Part shown: positions 1 to 6,876 of the stretch, one piece after another | How the letters are laid out: each line of letters starts with the position of its first letter | How positions within the stretch are numbered: the stretch's first letter is position 1 | Origin: CALBPI01 sp039187375 | GTDB taxonomy: Bacteria > Pseudomonadota > Gammaproteobacteria > Steroidobacterales > Woeseiaceae | Direction: 5' to 3' | Length of the DNA stretch: 36,630 nucleotides | NCBI GenBank assembly: GCA_039187375.1 | Contig: JBCCZN010000003.1 | Location: 1-36,630, forward strand | Notes under the pieces: model-generated | The model's input: only the letters and a program-made list of their open reading frames with translations | Database searches by the model: none | Told to the model about the DNA's origin: nothing | Made by a program: the position numbers and the translations under genes

Positions 1-1
1 C

Positions 2-805
2 AAAAGCACGTTAACTCAGGCAGTCCGTAAGGTTGCGGGTCGCCGTGGCCCACGTTTGTTGACGGTCAAGAAGGCCTGGCACCCGACCCCCAACATGATA
101 CGAGTCACCTTTGCCGGCCCGGAGCTGACCGGTTTTCCGGTCGGTAGCGAGGGTGGTAACTGCAAGCTCTTGCTGCCAGAGGCCGAAGAGGCAAAGGCGG
201 ATTTCGAAAAACGTATCGTCGAGGGCAAGCCTGTGCGGCGTACCTTCACCGTGCGGCATTTTCGCCCTGACAGCCTCGAGCTGGATATTGACTTCGTTGA
301 TCATGGTGACAATGGTCCGGCATCCAGTTGGGCAAATCGGGCGACTGCAGGCTCTTTTCTCGGCTTTATGGGGCCCAGTTCACCGAAGGTGAGCCACTTC
401 GAGGCCGATTGGTATCTGATAGCGGCGGATGCGTCTGCAATTCCGGTGGCTGCCGCAGCACTGGAAGCGATGCCTCGGGATGCAAAAGGGCTCGCACTCT
501 TCGAGGTCGCGTCCAACGAAGATCGACAGGATATCAATGCACCGACCGGGGTCGAGATTCGCTGGCTGGTCCAGCCTGAAAAACATGTCCCTTGTGATGT
601 TCAGCCGGAGACATTGATGGCGACCGAGTTGCCGCAAGGTCGGATTCAGACCTGTATTGCGGGTGAGTCAGGGGTCATCAAACGGATTCGCGACTACCTG
701 CGTGAACACGCGGATTTACGCAAGCAGGACACCTACATATCCGGCTATTGGAAACATGGCCTGGTTGAGGACGAGCACCAGAAGGTGAAGCGCCAGCTGG
801 CGTAA
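2..805 (+). CDS. Siderophore-interacting FAD-binding protein (5' end outside the window)
   Basis: Probable NAD(P)H-dependent ferric-siderophore reductase of the ViuB/SIP family, a cytoplasmic flavoprotein that releases iron from imported siderophores. The frame is open from base 2, and the residues just before the first possible start (TTG at 56), ending in GPRLLTVKKA, look like the first beta strand of the FAD domain. The true start therefore probably lies upstream of the window. Visible family marks are TPNMIRVTFAGPEL, RRTFTVRHF (the flavin-binding RxYT-type motif, with F in place of the usual Y), a glycine/proline-rich GFMGPSS loop, and the C-terminal SGYWKHGLVEDEH typical of the SIP domain. 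It ends 14 bases before the convergent yyaL gene. No siderophore genes are visible beside it, so the substrate is unknown. Confidence 0.85.
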   Translation, partial: KSTLTQAVRKVAGRRGPRLLTVKKAWHPTPNMIRVTFAGPELTGFPVGSEGGNCKLLLPEAEEAKADFEKRIVEGKPVRRTFTVRHFRPDSLELDIDFVDHGDNGPASSWANRATAGSFLGFMGPSSPKVSHFEADWYLIAADASAIPVAAAALEAMPRDAKGLALFEVASNEDRQDINAPTGVEIRWLVQPEKHVPCDVQPETLMATELPQGRIQTCIAGESGVIKRIRDYLREHADLRKQDTYISGYWKHGLVEDEHQKVKRQLA

Positions 806-812
806 GCGTGCA

Positions 813-840
813 GCGGCGGCTACTGCTTCAGGGCCGCCGC
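813..840. repeat. GC-rich inverted repeat at a convergent gene junction
   Basis: GCGGCGGC at 813-820 pairs perfectly with GCCGCCGC at 833-840 around a 12-base loop. It sits between the siderophore-interacting gene and the 3' end of yyaL and overlaps the last codons of yyaL. It could form a strong hairpin in transcripts from either side. No T-run follows on either strand, so it is not a classic intrinsic terminator. It may act as an RNA 3'-end stabiliser, or may simply reflect alanine codons. Confidence 0.35.
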
Positions 841-1248
841 CAGATCCTGCCACTCCGTGATAGGCAAACGACAGGTGGTTCCGTCACAGAGATAGGCGAC
901 CACACCGGTTTCGACCGCGGTATGGACCGCCAGGGCTTCAGGCAAGCCTTGTGCGTCGGACGGTATCGCCAGCGTCCAACGGTGGGGTGCATAGACGGTG
1001 TTACTGGCGCGTTGCCAGACGCTCAGAGCATCGGCTTCGCCGCGTAACACCAGTGTTTGCATCGGCGCCAACCAGTCTTGCGTTGCTTCAATCAAGCTCA
1101 CGTGTGCTTGTGCAAACTCGGTCACGGCGCTGCGTGAAAACAGCAAGATGCGCTCGGCGGCTTCCAGATAACGCGATTCGGCGAGTGCAAAGCCCAGGCG
1201 AATCAGCACACGCGCCGCAATCGCGTTGCCCCGCCGGCGTGGCGTCAT
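820..1248 (-). pseudogene. C-terminal part of YyaL/DUF255 protein, out of frame with the rest
   Basis: This 142-codon frame encodes the missing C-terminal segment of the upstream thioredoxin-domain protein. GNAIAARVLIRLG followed by ESRYLEAAERIL matches the helical region that normally follows DDATPAG in this family, and DGTTCRLPITEWQDL is the usual family ending. Its apparent ATG start at 1248 lies inside the conserved DDATP codons read in the wrong frame, so it is probably not a true start. The segment is best read as the continuation of the gene starting at 2872 after a one-base frameshift in the four-C run at 1229-1232. Joining the two gives about 683 residues, a normal family length. Confidence 0.8.
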
Positions 1249-2872
1249 CGGCGATCGGGCGTGTGCGGTAAATCAGTGATTCGGCGTTATCAGCGGTGAA
1301 GAACAAGGCGCCGGTGTCGCGATCACCAAAGCGCTCGAGTAGCGTATCGGTCAACTCGATCGCCCAGTGCAACCAGCTGACCTCAAAGCGAACCTCGAGC
1401 AGCGACAACAAGGCATCAGCCATGAACGCATAGTCATCCAGATAGCCATCTCCGAACGTTTCATCACCTTGGCAACCGCTAGCGAGCACCCCATCACGCC
1501 ACAGGTGCGTATGGATGAACTGCGTGGCGGCGAGCGCGGCATCGGCATAGACCGGTGTTCCCGTCGCCCGTGCCGCATTGGCCAGGCCCTTGATCGCCAG
1601 TGCATTCCAGCTGGTCAGGATTTTTTCATCACGCCCCGGCGCGCAACGTGATTGTCTGGCCTCGCTCAGGGTCTGGCGAATGCGATCCAATTGTTCGCGT
1701 AGCGCCGTGACGGCCATGCCGCGGGTTTGCGCCAGATCTTCCAATGGTTCGCGTTGGGTCAGGTGCCATTTACCCTCGAAATTGGCTGGCTCACTCAGTC
1801 CGAATAACGGCACAAACAACTCGGCATCCTGTTCATCCAGTAATGCGGCCACCTCATCGGGCGTCCACACGTAGTAGGCCCCTTCGCCGCCTTCGGAGTC
1901 GGCATCGAGCGTGGCGAAAAACGCACCATCAGGATGCCGCATATCACGCAAGAGCCAATCGGCTGTGGCACTCAGTGCGTGCGAAAATACTGCATCACCG
2001 GTCGCTAGCGCCGACGCTGCCAACAGGCTCATGAGCTGACCGTTGTCGTACAGCATTTTCTCGAAATGCGGGATCTGCCAATCCGCATCGACGCAATATC
2101 GAAAGAAGCCGCCGCCGACCTGATCGAACAAACCGCCTGCGATCATCCGCGTCTGACTCAAGGCACTGATTAGCAGTGCGTGCAAATCGGGCTCCGCTGA
2201 CTCGGCCGTGCCTCGCCAATGATTGAGCATGCGCAGCAGTGCACCGGTTTGCGGGAACTTGGGTGCCCGTCCAAACCCGCCATGTTTACTGTCGAGCTGT
2301 TGCTCCAGTAAGTGCCGCAGTTGCATGGCCGGGGCAGCGTCAATCGTCGTGTCGCCTTTTTGTTCCGGCTCCAGTTTGGCGAACACATCCTGGACGGCGG
2401 CACCCTGACGGGCTGCTTCATCGGGATTGTCAGCATGGAACCCAGCGACCTTTTCCAGCACCTCGGCAAAGCTTGGTAGTCCATGTCGTGCTTCGGGTGG
2501 GAAATAGGTGCCCCCAAAAAACGGCAGCTGTTCGTCGGGTGTCAGGAACATCGTCAATGGCCAACCGCCAGGGCGCTGTGCCATCAGTTGGTGTGCCGTT
2601 TGGTAGACCTTGTCGATGTCTGGTCTTTGTTCCCGATCGACCTTGATGTTGACGAACAGGCGATTCATCAAATCAGCCACCTTCGCATTTTCAAACGACT
2701 CATGCGCCATGACATGGCACCAGTGACAGGCCGAATACCCAATGGACAACAAAATCGGTTTCTTTGATGCGCGGGCTTCGGCGAGTGCTTCATCGCACCA
2801 CGGCCACCAGTCGACAGGATTGTCCTTGTGTTGCTGTAGATAGAGGCTGGTTTCGTCGGTGAGTCGGTTCAT
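1088..2872 (-). CDS. Thioredoxin-domain protein YyaL/DUF255 family, frameshifted near its C-terminus
   Basis: Member of the conserved YyaL/SPATA20-like family: an N-terminal thioredoxin-like domain followed by a long alpha/alpha-barrel region like that of N-acylglucosamine epimerases. The function is not firmly known. The start at 2872 gives MNRLTDETSLYLQQHKDNPV, the standard family N-terminus; an earlier ATG-like extension has no family resemblance. The CHWC motif is at residues 49-52, followed by VDREQRPDID and GGWPLTMFLTPD. The frame is normal to about residue 547 (DDATPAG), then reads through about 48 unrelated residues to a stop at 1088. A single extra G in the GGGG run (1229-1232, minus strand) explains this. 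No Shine-Dalgarno is visible; a TATAGT hexamer ends 7 bases before the ATG. Confidence 0.85.
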   Translation of the reverse strand: MNRLTDETSLYLQQHKDNPVDWWPWCDEALAEARASKKPILLSIGYSACHWCHVMAHESFENAKVADLMNRLFVNIKVDREQRPDIDKVYQTAHQLMAQRPGGWPLTMFLTPDEQLPFFGGTYFPPEARHGLPSFAEVLEKVAGFHADNPDEAARQGAAVQDVFAKLEPEQKGDTTIDAAPAMQLRHLLEQQLDSKHGGFGRAPKFPQTGALLRMLNHWRGTAESAEPDLHALLISALSQTRMIAGGLFDQVGGGFFRYCVDADWQIPHFEKMLYDNGQLMSLLAASALATGDAVFSHALSATADWLLRDMRHPDGAFFATLDADSEGGEGAYYVWTPDEVAALLDEQDAELFVPLFGLSEPANFEGKWHLTQREPLEDLAQTRGMAVTALREQLDRIRQTLSEARQSRCAPGRDEKILTSWNALAIKGLANAARATGTPVYADAALAATQFIHTHLWRDGVLASGCQGDETFGDGYLDDYAFMADALLSLLEVRFEVSWLHWAIELTDTLLERFGDRDTGALFFTADNAESLIYRTRPIADDATPAGQRDCGACADSPGLCTRRIALSGSRRAHLAVFTQRRDRVCTSTRELD

Positions 2873-2879
2873 GCGGGGG

Positions 2880-2885
2880 ACTATA
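2880..2885 (-). promoter_or_regulatory. Possible -10 element of yyaL, leaderless geometry
   Basis: On the minus strand TATAGT is followed by seven bases (CCCCCGC) and then the ATG at 2872. No Shine-Dalgarno is visible. A -10 hexamer at this distance would place the transcript start at or next to the start codon. The -35 region is poor (about two matches of six at 17-bp spacing). Confidence 0.4.
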
Positions 2886-2896
2886 GCGCAAACCAT

Positions 2897-2905
2897 TGGT
2901 ACACT
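2897..2905 (+). promoter_or_regulatory. Possible extended -10 promoter of lgt, leaderless geometry
   Basis: TGG followed by TACACT (2900-2905) resembles an extended -10 element. Seven bases (CGCGCGC) separate it from the lgt ATG at 2913, so a transcript would start at about the A of the ATG. GGGACT at 2877-2882, 17 bp upstream, is a weak -35. This -35 overlaps the candidate -10 of divergent yyaL, so the two promoters would compete. Confidence 0.4.
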
Positions 2906-2912
2906 CGCGCGC

Positions 2913-3701
2913 ATGATTATTTATCCGGATATTGACCGCGTTGCCTTCAGTCTTGGGCCATTGAAGGTGCATTGGTACGGCCTGACGTATCTCGCCGGAT
3001 TCGTCTTGTCGTTCTTCTTTGCGCGCCACCGTGCCAAGCGCGCTGATGCACCTATCGAGCCCAAGGATGTTGAAGATCTTATCTTCTACGGTGCGTTAGG
3101 CGTCATTCTCGGCGGTCGGCTTGGTTATCTGATTTTCTACGGCTGGACCGAGGTGCTCAAAGACCCAACCTATATTTTCAAGTTCTGGGAGGGTGGCATG
3201 TCCTTCCATGGCGGTCTACTGGGCGTATTGGTCGCGATGGCCTTGTTTGCCCGCAAACACGATCGCGGATTTTTCGAGATTACCGACTTCGTTGCCGTGT
3301 TCACGCCATTAGGCTTGTTTTGTGGGCGCATCGGCAATTTTATCAATGGCGAGCTGTGGGGTGGTCCAACTGACTTGCCGTGGGGTTTTCTGCACGAAGG
3401 CGTCGTCAAGCATCCATCGATGTTGTACGAGGCGTTATTTGAAGGCGTCATTCTGTTCGTGTTGCTGGCGTGGTTCAGCCGCAAACCGCGGCCGACGCGC
3501 GCAGTGTCCGGCTTGTTTCTGCTCGGTTACGGTGTCTTCCGAAGTGGCATTGAATTCGTTCGACTGCCGGACGGTCATATCGGCTACCTTGCCGACGGTT
3601 GGTTCACCATGGGGCAACTGCTCTGCCTGCCGATGATCGCCTATGGTCTGTATCTTATATGGTGTGCCTATCGTACGCCGCAAACTGCTGTAGCAAGCTG
3701 A
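2913..3701 (+). CDS. lgt: Prolipoprotein diacylglyceryl transferase
   Basis: Inner-membrane enzyme that transfers diacylglycerol from phosphatidylglycerol to the lipobox cysteine of prelipoproteins, the first step of lipoprotein maturation. The start at 2913 gives MIIYPDIDRVAFSLGPLKVH, the usual family N-terminus; an in-frame extension back to 2859 would run into the divergent gene and lacks similarity. Hydrophobic segments alternate through the 262 residues. SFHGGLLG carries the conserved histidine (H99), and GRIGNFINGELWG at 138-150 is the Lgt signature. The stop codon shares its last base with the thyA start (TGATG), so the two are translationally coupled. RlpA, encoded in this window, is one expected substrate. 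Confidence 0.97.
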   Translation: MIIYPDIDRVAFSLGPLKVHWYGLTYLAGFVLSFFFARHRAKRADAPIEPKDVEDLIFYGALGVILGGRLGYLIFYGWTEVLKDPTYIFKFWEGGMSFHGGLLGVLVAMALFARKHDRGFFEITDFVAVFTPLGLFCGRIGNFINGELWGGPTDLPWGFLHEGVVKHPSMLYEALFEGVILFVLLAWFSRKPRPTRAVSGLFLLGYGVFRSGIEFVRLPDGHIGYLADGWFTMGQLLCLPMIAYGLYLIWCAYRTPQTAVAS

Positions 3702-4495
3702 TGCAACAATATCTTGATCTGATGCGCCGGGTGCGCGAGAGCGGCGTGGAGAAATCCGATCGCACGGGGACTGGGACCCTGAGTGTGTTTGGTCACCAGA
3801 TGCGATTTGATCTGCGCGAGGGGTTTCCGCTGGTGACGACCAAGAAGCTGCATCTGAAGTCGATTATCGGCGAGTTGCTGTGGTTCTTGTCGGGTGACAG
3901 CAACATCAGTTGGTTGAAAGACAACGGTATTTCGATCTGGGATGAATGGGCCGACGAGGGCGGTGACCTTGGGCCGGTGTACGGTGTGCAGTGGCGCTCC
4001 TGGCCCGCTCCGGATGGTCAGAGCATTGATCAGATCAAGGCGATTGTTGAGCAGCTAAAAAATACCCCGGACTCTCGCCGCATTATTGTCTCAGCTTGGA
4101 ATGTAGGACAGCTCGATGAGATGGCATTGATGCCCTGTCATTGCCTGTTTCAATTCTATGTCGCCGATGGCGCGTTGTCGTGCCAGCTGTATCAACGCAG
4201 TGCCGATATTTTTCTTGGCGTGCCGTTCAACATCGCCTCATATGCGCTGCTAACCCATCTGGTCGCACGTGAGTGCGGACTCGCTGTTGGTGATTTCATC
4301 TGGACCGGTGGTGATTGCCACTTGTATTTGAACCATCTGGAGCAGGCCGATCTTCAGTTATCGCGCACGCCGCGCGCGCTGCCGCAGTTGGAAATTTTGC
4401 GTGAGGATGTCGGATTGTTCGACTACCGCATCGAGGACTTTGTGTTCGAGGGCTATGACCCGCATCCGTTGATTCGTGCGGCGGTGTCCGTTTGA
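3701..4495 (+). CDS. thyA: Thymidylate synthase
   Basis: Makes dTMP from dUMP with 5,10-methylene-THF, yielding dihydrofolate. The protein is 264 residues long, the same as E. coli ThyA, and the catalytic cysteine of MPCHCLFQFYV falls at C146, as in E. coli. Other hallmarks are SDRTGTGTLSVFGHQMRFDL, the substrate-binding QLYQRSADIFLGVPFN, and DPHPLI near the end. The start at 3701 overlaps the lgt stop by one base, and the 3' end overlaps the folA start. The lgt-thyA pair is common in gamma-proteobacteria. Pairing with folA makes sense because the dihydrofolate made here must be reduced by FolA. Confidence 0.98.
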   Translation: MQQYLDLMRRVRESGVEKSDRTGTGTLSVFGHQMRFDLREGFPLVTTKKLHLKSIIGELLWFLSGDSNISWLKDNGISIWDEWADEGGDLGPVYGVQWRSWPAPDGQSIDQIKAIVEQLKNTPDSRRIIVSAWNVGQLDEMALMPCHCLFQFYVADGALSCQLYQRSADIFLGVPFNIASYALLTHLVARECGLAVGDFIWTGGDCHLYLNHLEQADLQLSRTPRALPQLEILREDVGLFDYRIEDFVFEGYDPHPLIRAAVSV

Positions 4496-4980
4496 TCGTT
4501 TCGCTGATCGTTGCCGTTTCGGACAACGGCGTGATCGGCAAGGACAATGCATTGCCTTGGCGATTACCCGCTGACTTGAAGTACTTCAAGCGTGTGACGA
4601 TGGGGAAGCCGATCGTTATGGGCCGCAAGACCTGGGAATCGATCGGTAAGCCTCTGCCATGCAGACGCAATATCGTTGTGACGCGTAATGTGGATTTCGC
4701 GGCCGACGGTGCTGAGGTCGTGAACAGTCTCGAGGCGGCGCTTGCGTCACTCAATGAGATGACCGAGGTGATGATTATCGGTGGGGCGCAAATCTATGCA
4801 GCCGCGATGACACATGTGGATCGTGTCTATCTCACCCGGGTGCACGTCGATATCGAGGCCGGGGATGCCTTTTTTCCGACGTTGGATGAATCTCAGTGGT
4901 TTGCCGTGTCAGAGCAATTCGTGCGCGGCGCCGACGGTGCGCCCGATTGCACATTCTGTGTTTTTGAGCCGCGTCTTTAG
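4492..4980 (+). CDS. folA: Dihydrofolate reductase
   Basis: Reduces dihydrofolate to tetrahydrofolate with NADPH, regenerating the cofactor spent by ThyA. The 162-residue length is normal. Seen are SLIVAVSDNGVIGKDNALPW, the active-site acid D28 (PADLKYF), the NADPH-binding MGRKTWESIGKPLP, and VMIIGGAQIY. The start is TTG at 4492, overlapping the thyA TGA (TTGA); no ATG or GTG is in a position that keeps the conserved N-terminal strand. There is no clear Shine-Dalgarno, so translation probably depends on coupling to thyA. The gene ends 11 bases from the convergent membrane-protein gene, leaving no room for a separate terminator. Confidence 0.96.
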   Translation: MIVSLIVAVSDNGVIGKDNALPWRLPADLKYFKRVTMGKPIVMGRKTWESIGKPLPCRRNIVVTRNVDFAADGAEVVNSLEAALASLNEMTEVMIIGGAQIYAAAMTHVDRVYLTRVHVDIEAGDAFFPTLDESQWFAVSEQFVRGADGAPDCTFCVFEPRL

Positions 4981-4991
4981 CGTCAAATTTT

Positions 4992-5387
4992 TTAGCGTGT
5001 GATCGCCAGCGTCACAGGTAGTGTTGCCTGCACATCATCTCTGACGCGCTGTACATCGGCTTGTAATGCCGCCCACTCCTGCTCTAGTGCTTTGGCTTCC
5101 GAGACCTCGAGCAATGGACGCAGGGCATCGTCAACGTTTGTTTGTGTGCGCAACAAGCCAGCTTCGTCCGGTTGCTCGATGGAAGTATCCGATTGCTGTG
5201 TCCAGAGCAGTGCCATCAATACGCTCGCCGCAATTAATCCACCCGGCAACCATAGTTGGGCACGCGAACGGGTAGGCATGTCTTGCGGTGTTACACGCAA
5301 GCGTTGTTGCAACGCGTGAGCATCCGTGTCCGAATGCACTGGCTGAATATTCTGCGCATCGTTGCGCAGCCGTTGATCAATGTTCAT
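4992..5387 (-). CDS. Small single-pass membrane protein, putative anti-sigma factor
   Basis: A 131-residue protein with no recognised named family. It has a polar N-terminal region (about 1-45), one hydrophobic segment (about 47-62, LPGGLIAASVLMALLW) and an acidic, partly helical C-terminal region with EQEWAALQADVQRVRDDV. It lacks the HxxxCxxC zinc motif of ZAS anti-sigma factors. It starts four bases after the sigma-factor stop and has a good Shine-Dalgarno (GGGAG, 8 bases before the ATG) inside the sigma gene. Position, size and topology fit an anti-sigma factor that holds the upstream ECF sigma at the membrane. This is inference from context; direct similarity is not evident. Confidence 0.6.
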   Translation of the reverse strand: MNIDQRLRNDAQNIQPVHSDTDAHALQQRLRVTPQDMPTRSRAQLWLPGGLIAASVLMALLWTQQSDTSIEQPDEAGLLRTQTNVDDALRPLLEVSEAKALEQEWAALQADVQRVRDDVQATLPVTLAITR

Positions 5388-5391
5388 ACCG

Positions 5392-5901
5392 TTACTCCCG
5401 GACCGACTCGGCCAATTGATTGCGCGCGCGCATCAAATTGACCTTGACCCAAGATTGCGTGCGCCCCATCACACCGGCAATCTCTCTAATAGAACAGTCT
5501 TCCCCGTACTTTAGCCAAAGTGCAGTGCATACGTCACGTGAAAGATGCTGCTGCGCCAATCGCCACAGGTTATGTCGTTCGATGCTATCGAGTTGATGTG
5601 CCGGTGCAGCCAGTGGTTCGGCATCATGCAGCGCCACTACGTTGGTATTGCGCCGTGTTTGTTTTCGAAGCGCAATCCGATACAGCCAGGTGCTAAAGCG
5701 CCAGCGCGAGTCGTAGCTGGGAAGATACCGCCAGGCGTTAACCAGGGCATCCTGAGCGGCGTCTTCGGCATCGGCTCTGGACTGGCCGCGAACCATCAAG
5801 AATCGCAGTAAACGATCGCGGTAGTGCAGAGCAATCTGCGTAAATGCCGACTCTGATCCAGCCTTAGCCGCATCGATCAGAGCCGGCTCATCGGTGAGCA
5901 T
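5392..5901 (-). CDS. ECF-type RNA polymerase sigma-70 family factor
   Basis: A 169-residue alternative sigma factor with only regions 2 and 4. Region 2 (about residues 14-82) shows AFTQIALHYRDRLLRFL, ADAEDAAQDALVNAWRYL and WRFSTWLYRIALRKQTRR. Region 4 (about 105-165) shows LSRDVCTALWLKYGEDCSIREIAGVMGRTQSWVKVNLMRAR, split here only by ordinary text, with the helix-turn-helix that reads the -35 element. It lies between a secreted-protein gene upstream and a membrane-protein gene downstream on the same strand, with gaps of 21 and 4 bases. Many ECF factors direct their own operon; a candidate promoter lies before the secreted-protein gene. The stimulus is unknown. Confidence 0.88.
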   Translation of the reverse strand: MLTDEPALIDAAKAGSESAFTQIALHYRDRLLRFLMVRGQSRADAEDAAQDALVNAWRYLPSYDSRWRFSTWLYRIALRKQTRRNTNVVALHDAEPLAAPAHQLDSIERHNLWRLAQQHLSRDVCTALWLKYGEDCSIREIAGVMGRTQSWVKVNLMRARNQLAESVRE

Positions 5902-5922
5902 AATGTGAGACGCGTCAGCGTA

Positions 5923-6819
5923 TCATTGCGTCGCCTGCATCAAGTCGTCAGGGCTCACCACGAGTCTCACATTTAAACCGCGGCTGTCGTTTTCGATTTT
6001 AAGATTGGATAACAGCGTACGCAGTGAGTCGTTGCCATCGCCCGACAGGGCTTGCAAACCAACCAGTCCGCGGATCACGTTGGCGATTGAATCGGTCGTC
6101 GCCGGATCGTTCGCGGTCATGTTCAGGTGCAAATCGACATCACCCTGATTATCACTGATCACGAGGGCCAGTTCGCGCGTCTGCCGCAGCAAACCGGACT
6201 GCCATGGACCACCCTCAGTGCGTGCCAGCGCATCGGCGTTAACACCGATTTGCACGAACGCTTTGGGCGCCGCCATGATCTTCAGCGAGCGACCTACATC
6301 ACGACGATCTGACAATGCAAAATCAAAATACTGTTGATCGGTACCGACAACAATGGTGTTTTTGCGTGCCAGACTCATCATCACCTCCGAGGTCTTGATG
6401 TTGACGTCTTTGTCTTTGATCTGATCAGTATCCATGCGATACACATCGCCGCGCGCCGTCTTCTCCAGTGTCACCGCGTCATAGTCAGCCAGCGCATCGA
6501 TCAGTGCGGACTTTCTTTCTTCATCAATCGGTCCCTTGAGGACCGCAGCCGCCTTGCCATCGGTATCTCCGTAGACCGTGAATGACGTGAACTCGGTATC
6601 AAGCACAACACCAAGCTCTTCGGATACTTCCTCACGAACCTCACCCAGCGCGTCGGCTTCGATTTTTTCGAACAGCGGTGCGGCGGCCTTGGATGTTCTC
6701 ATCTGCTCAAAATCCAGATGCACGTACCAATCGGCGTTGCCCGGCAATTGACCAGAGTCCAGTTGCGCGTGCGCTGACAGACTAAACAGACCGATGCACA
6801 GCAGAACAAAATGTCTCAT
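5923..6819 (-). CDS. Secreted protein of unknown function, first gene of the sigma-factor module
   Basis: A 298-residue protein that I do not recognise. The N-terminus MRHFVLLCIGLFSLSAHA is a clear Sec signal peptide with likely cleavage after A18, giving a mature periplasmic or secreted protein of about 280 residues. The mature part begins LPGNADWYVHLDFEQM, is acidic, and has alternating strand-like segments such as FTSFTVYGDTDGKAAAVLKG and LALVISDNQGDVDLHLNM. There are no cysteines in the mature part and no lipobox. The start has a good Shine-Dalgarno (GGAGAG). It is followed after 21 bases by the ECF sigma gene, so it may be the module's sensor or its main output. No enzyme motif was found. 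Confidence 0.75.
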   Translation of the reverse strand: MRHFVLLCIGLFSLSAHAQLDSGQLPGNADWYVHLDFEQMRTSKAAAPLFEKIEADALGEVREEVSEELGVVLDTEFTSFTVYGDTDGKAAAVLKGPIDEERKSALIDALADYDAVTLEKTARGDVYRMDTDQIKDKDVNIKTSEVMMSLARKNTIVVGTDQQYFDFALSDRRDVGRSLKIMAAPKAFVQIGVNADALARTEGGPWQSGLLRQTRELALVISDNQGDVDLHLNMTANDPATTDSIANVIRGLVGLQALSGDGNDSLRTLLSNLKIENDSRGLNVRLVVSPDDLMQATQ

Positions 6820-6846
6820 TGATTCTCTCCGAATGATGTTTGAGCG

Positions 6847-6876
6847 GTTATAGCGCCGATACCAGCAAAAGGTTAC
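6847..6876 (-). promoter_or_regulatory. Candidate promoter of the secreted protein/sigma module
   Basis: On the minus strand, GTAACC (6871-6876, overlapping the apaH stop codon) is followed after 18 bases by TATAAC (6847-6852). An AACC core in the -35 region is common for ECF promoters, while TATAAC resembles a housekeeping -10, so either sigma factor could use it. The region lies 28 bases before the start codon at 6819. This is only a pattern match. Confidence 0.3.

Noticed and set aside
1225..1248. Programmed ribosomal frameshifting in yyaL
   Set aside because: No X-XXY-YYZ slippery heptamer is seen, and this family is normally in one frame. A plain indel or sequencing error at the four-C run is simpler.
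4974..5000. Direct repeat TTTAGCGT at the folA/anti-sigma junction as an attachment or target site
   Set aside because: It is short, lies across two stop codons and has no mobile genes or further repeats nearby.
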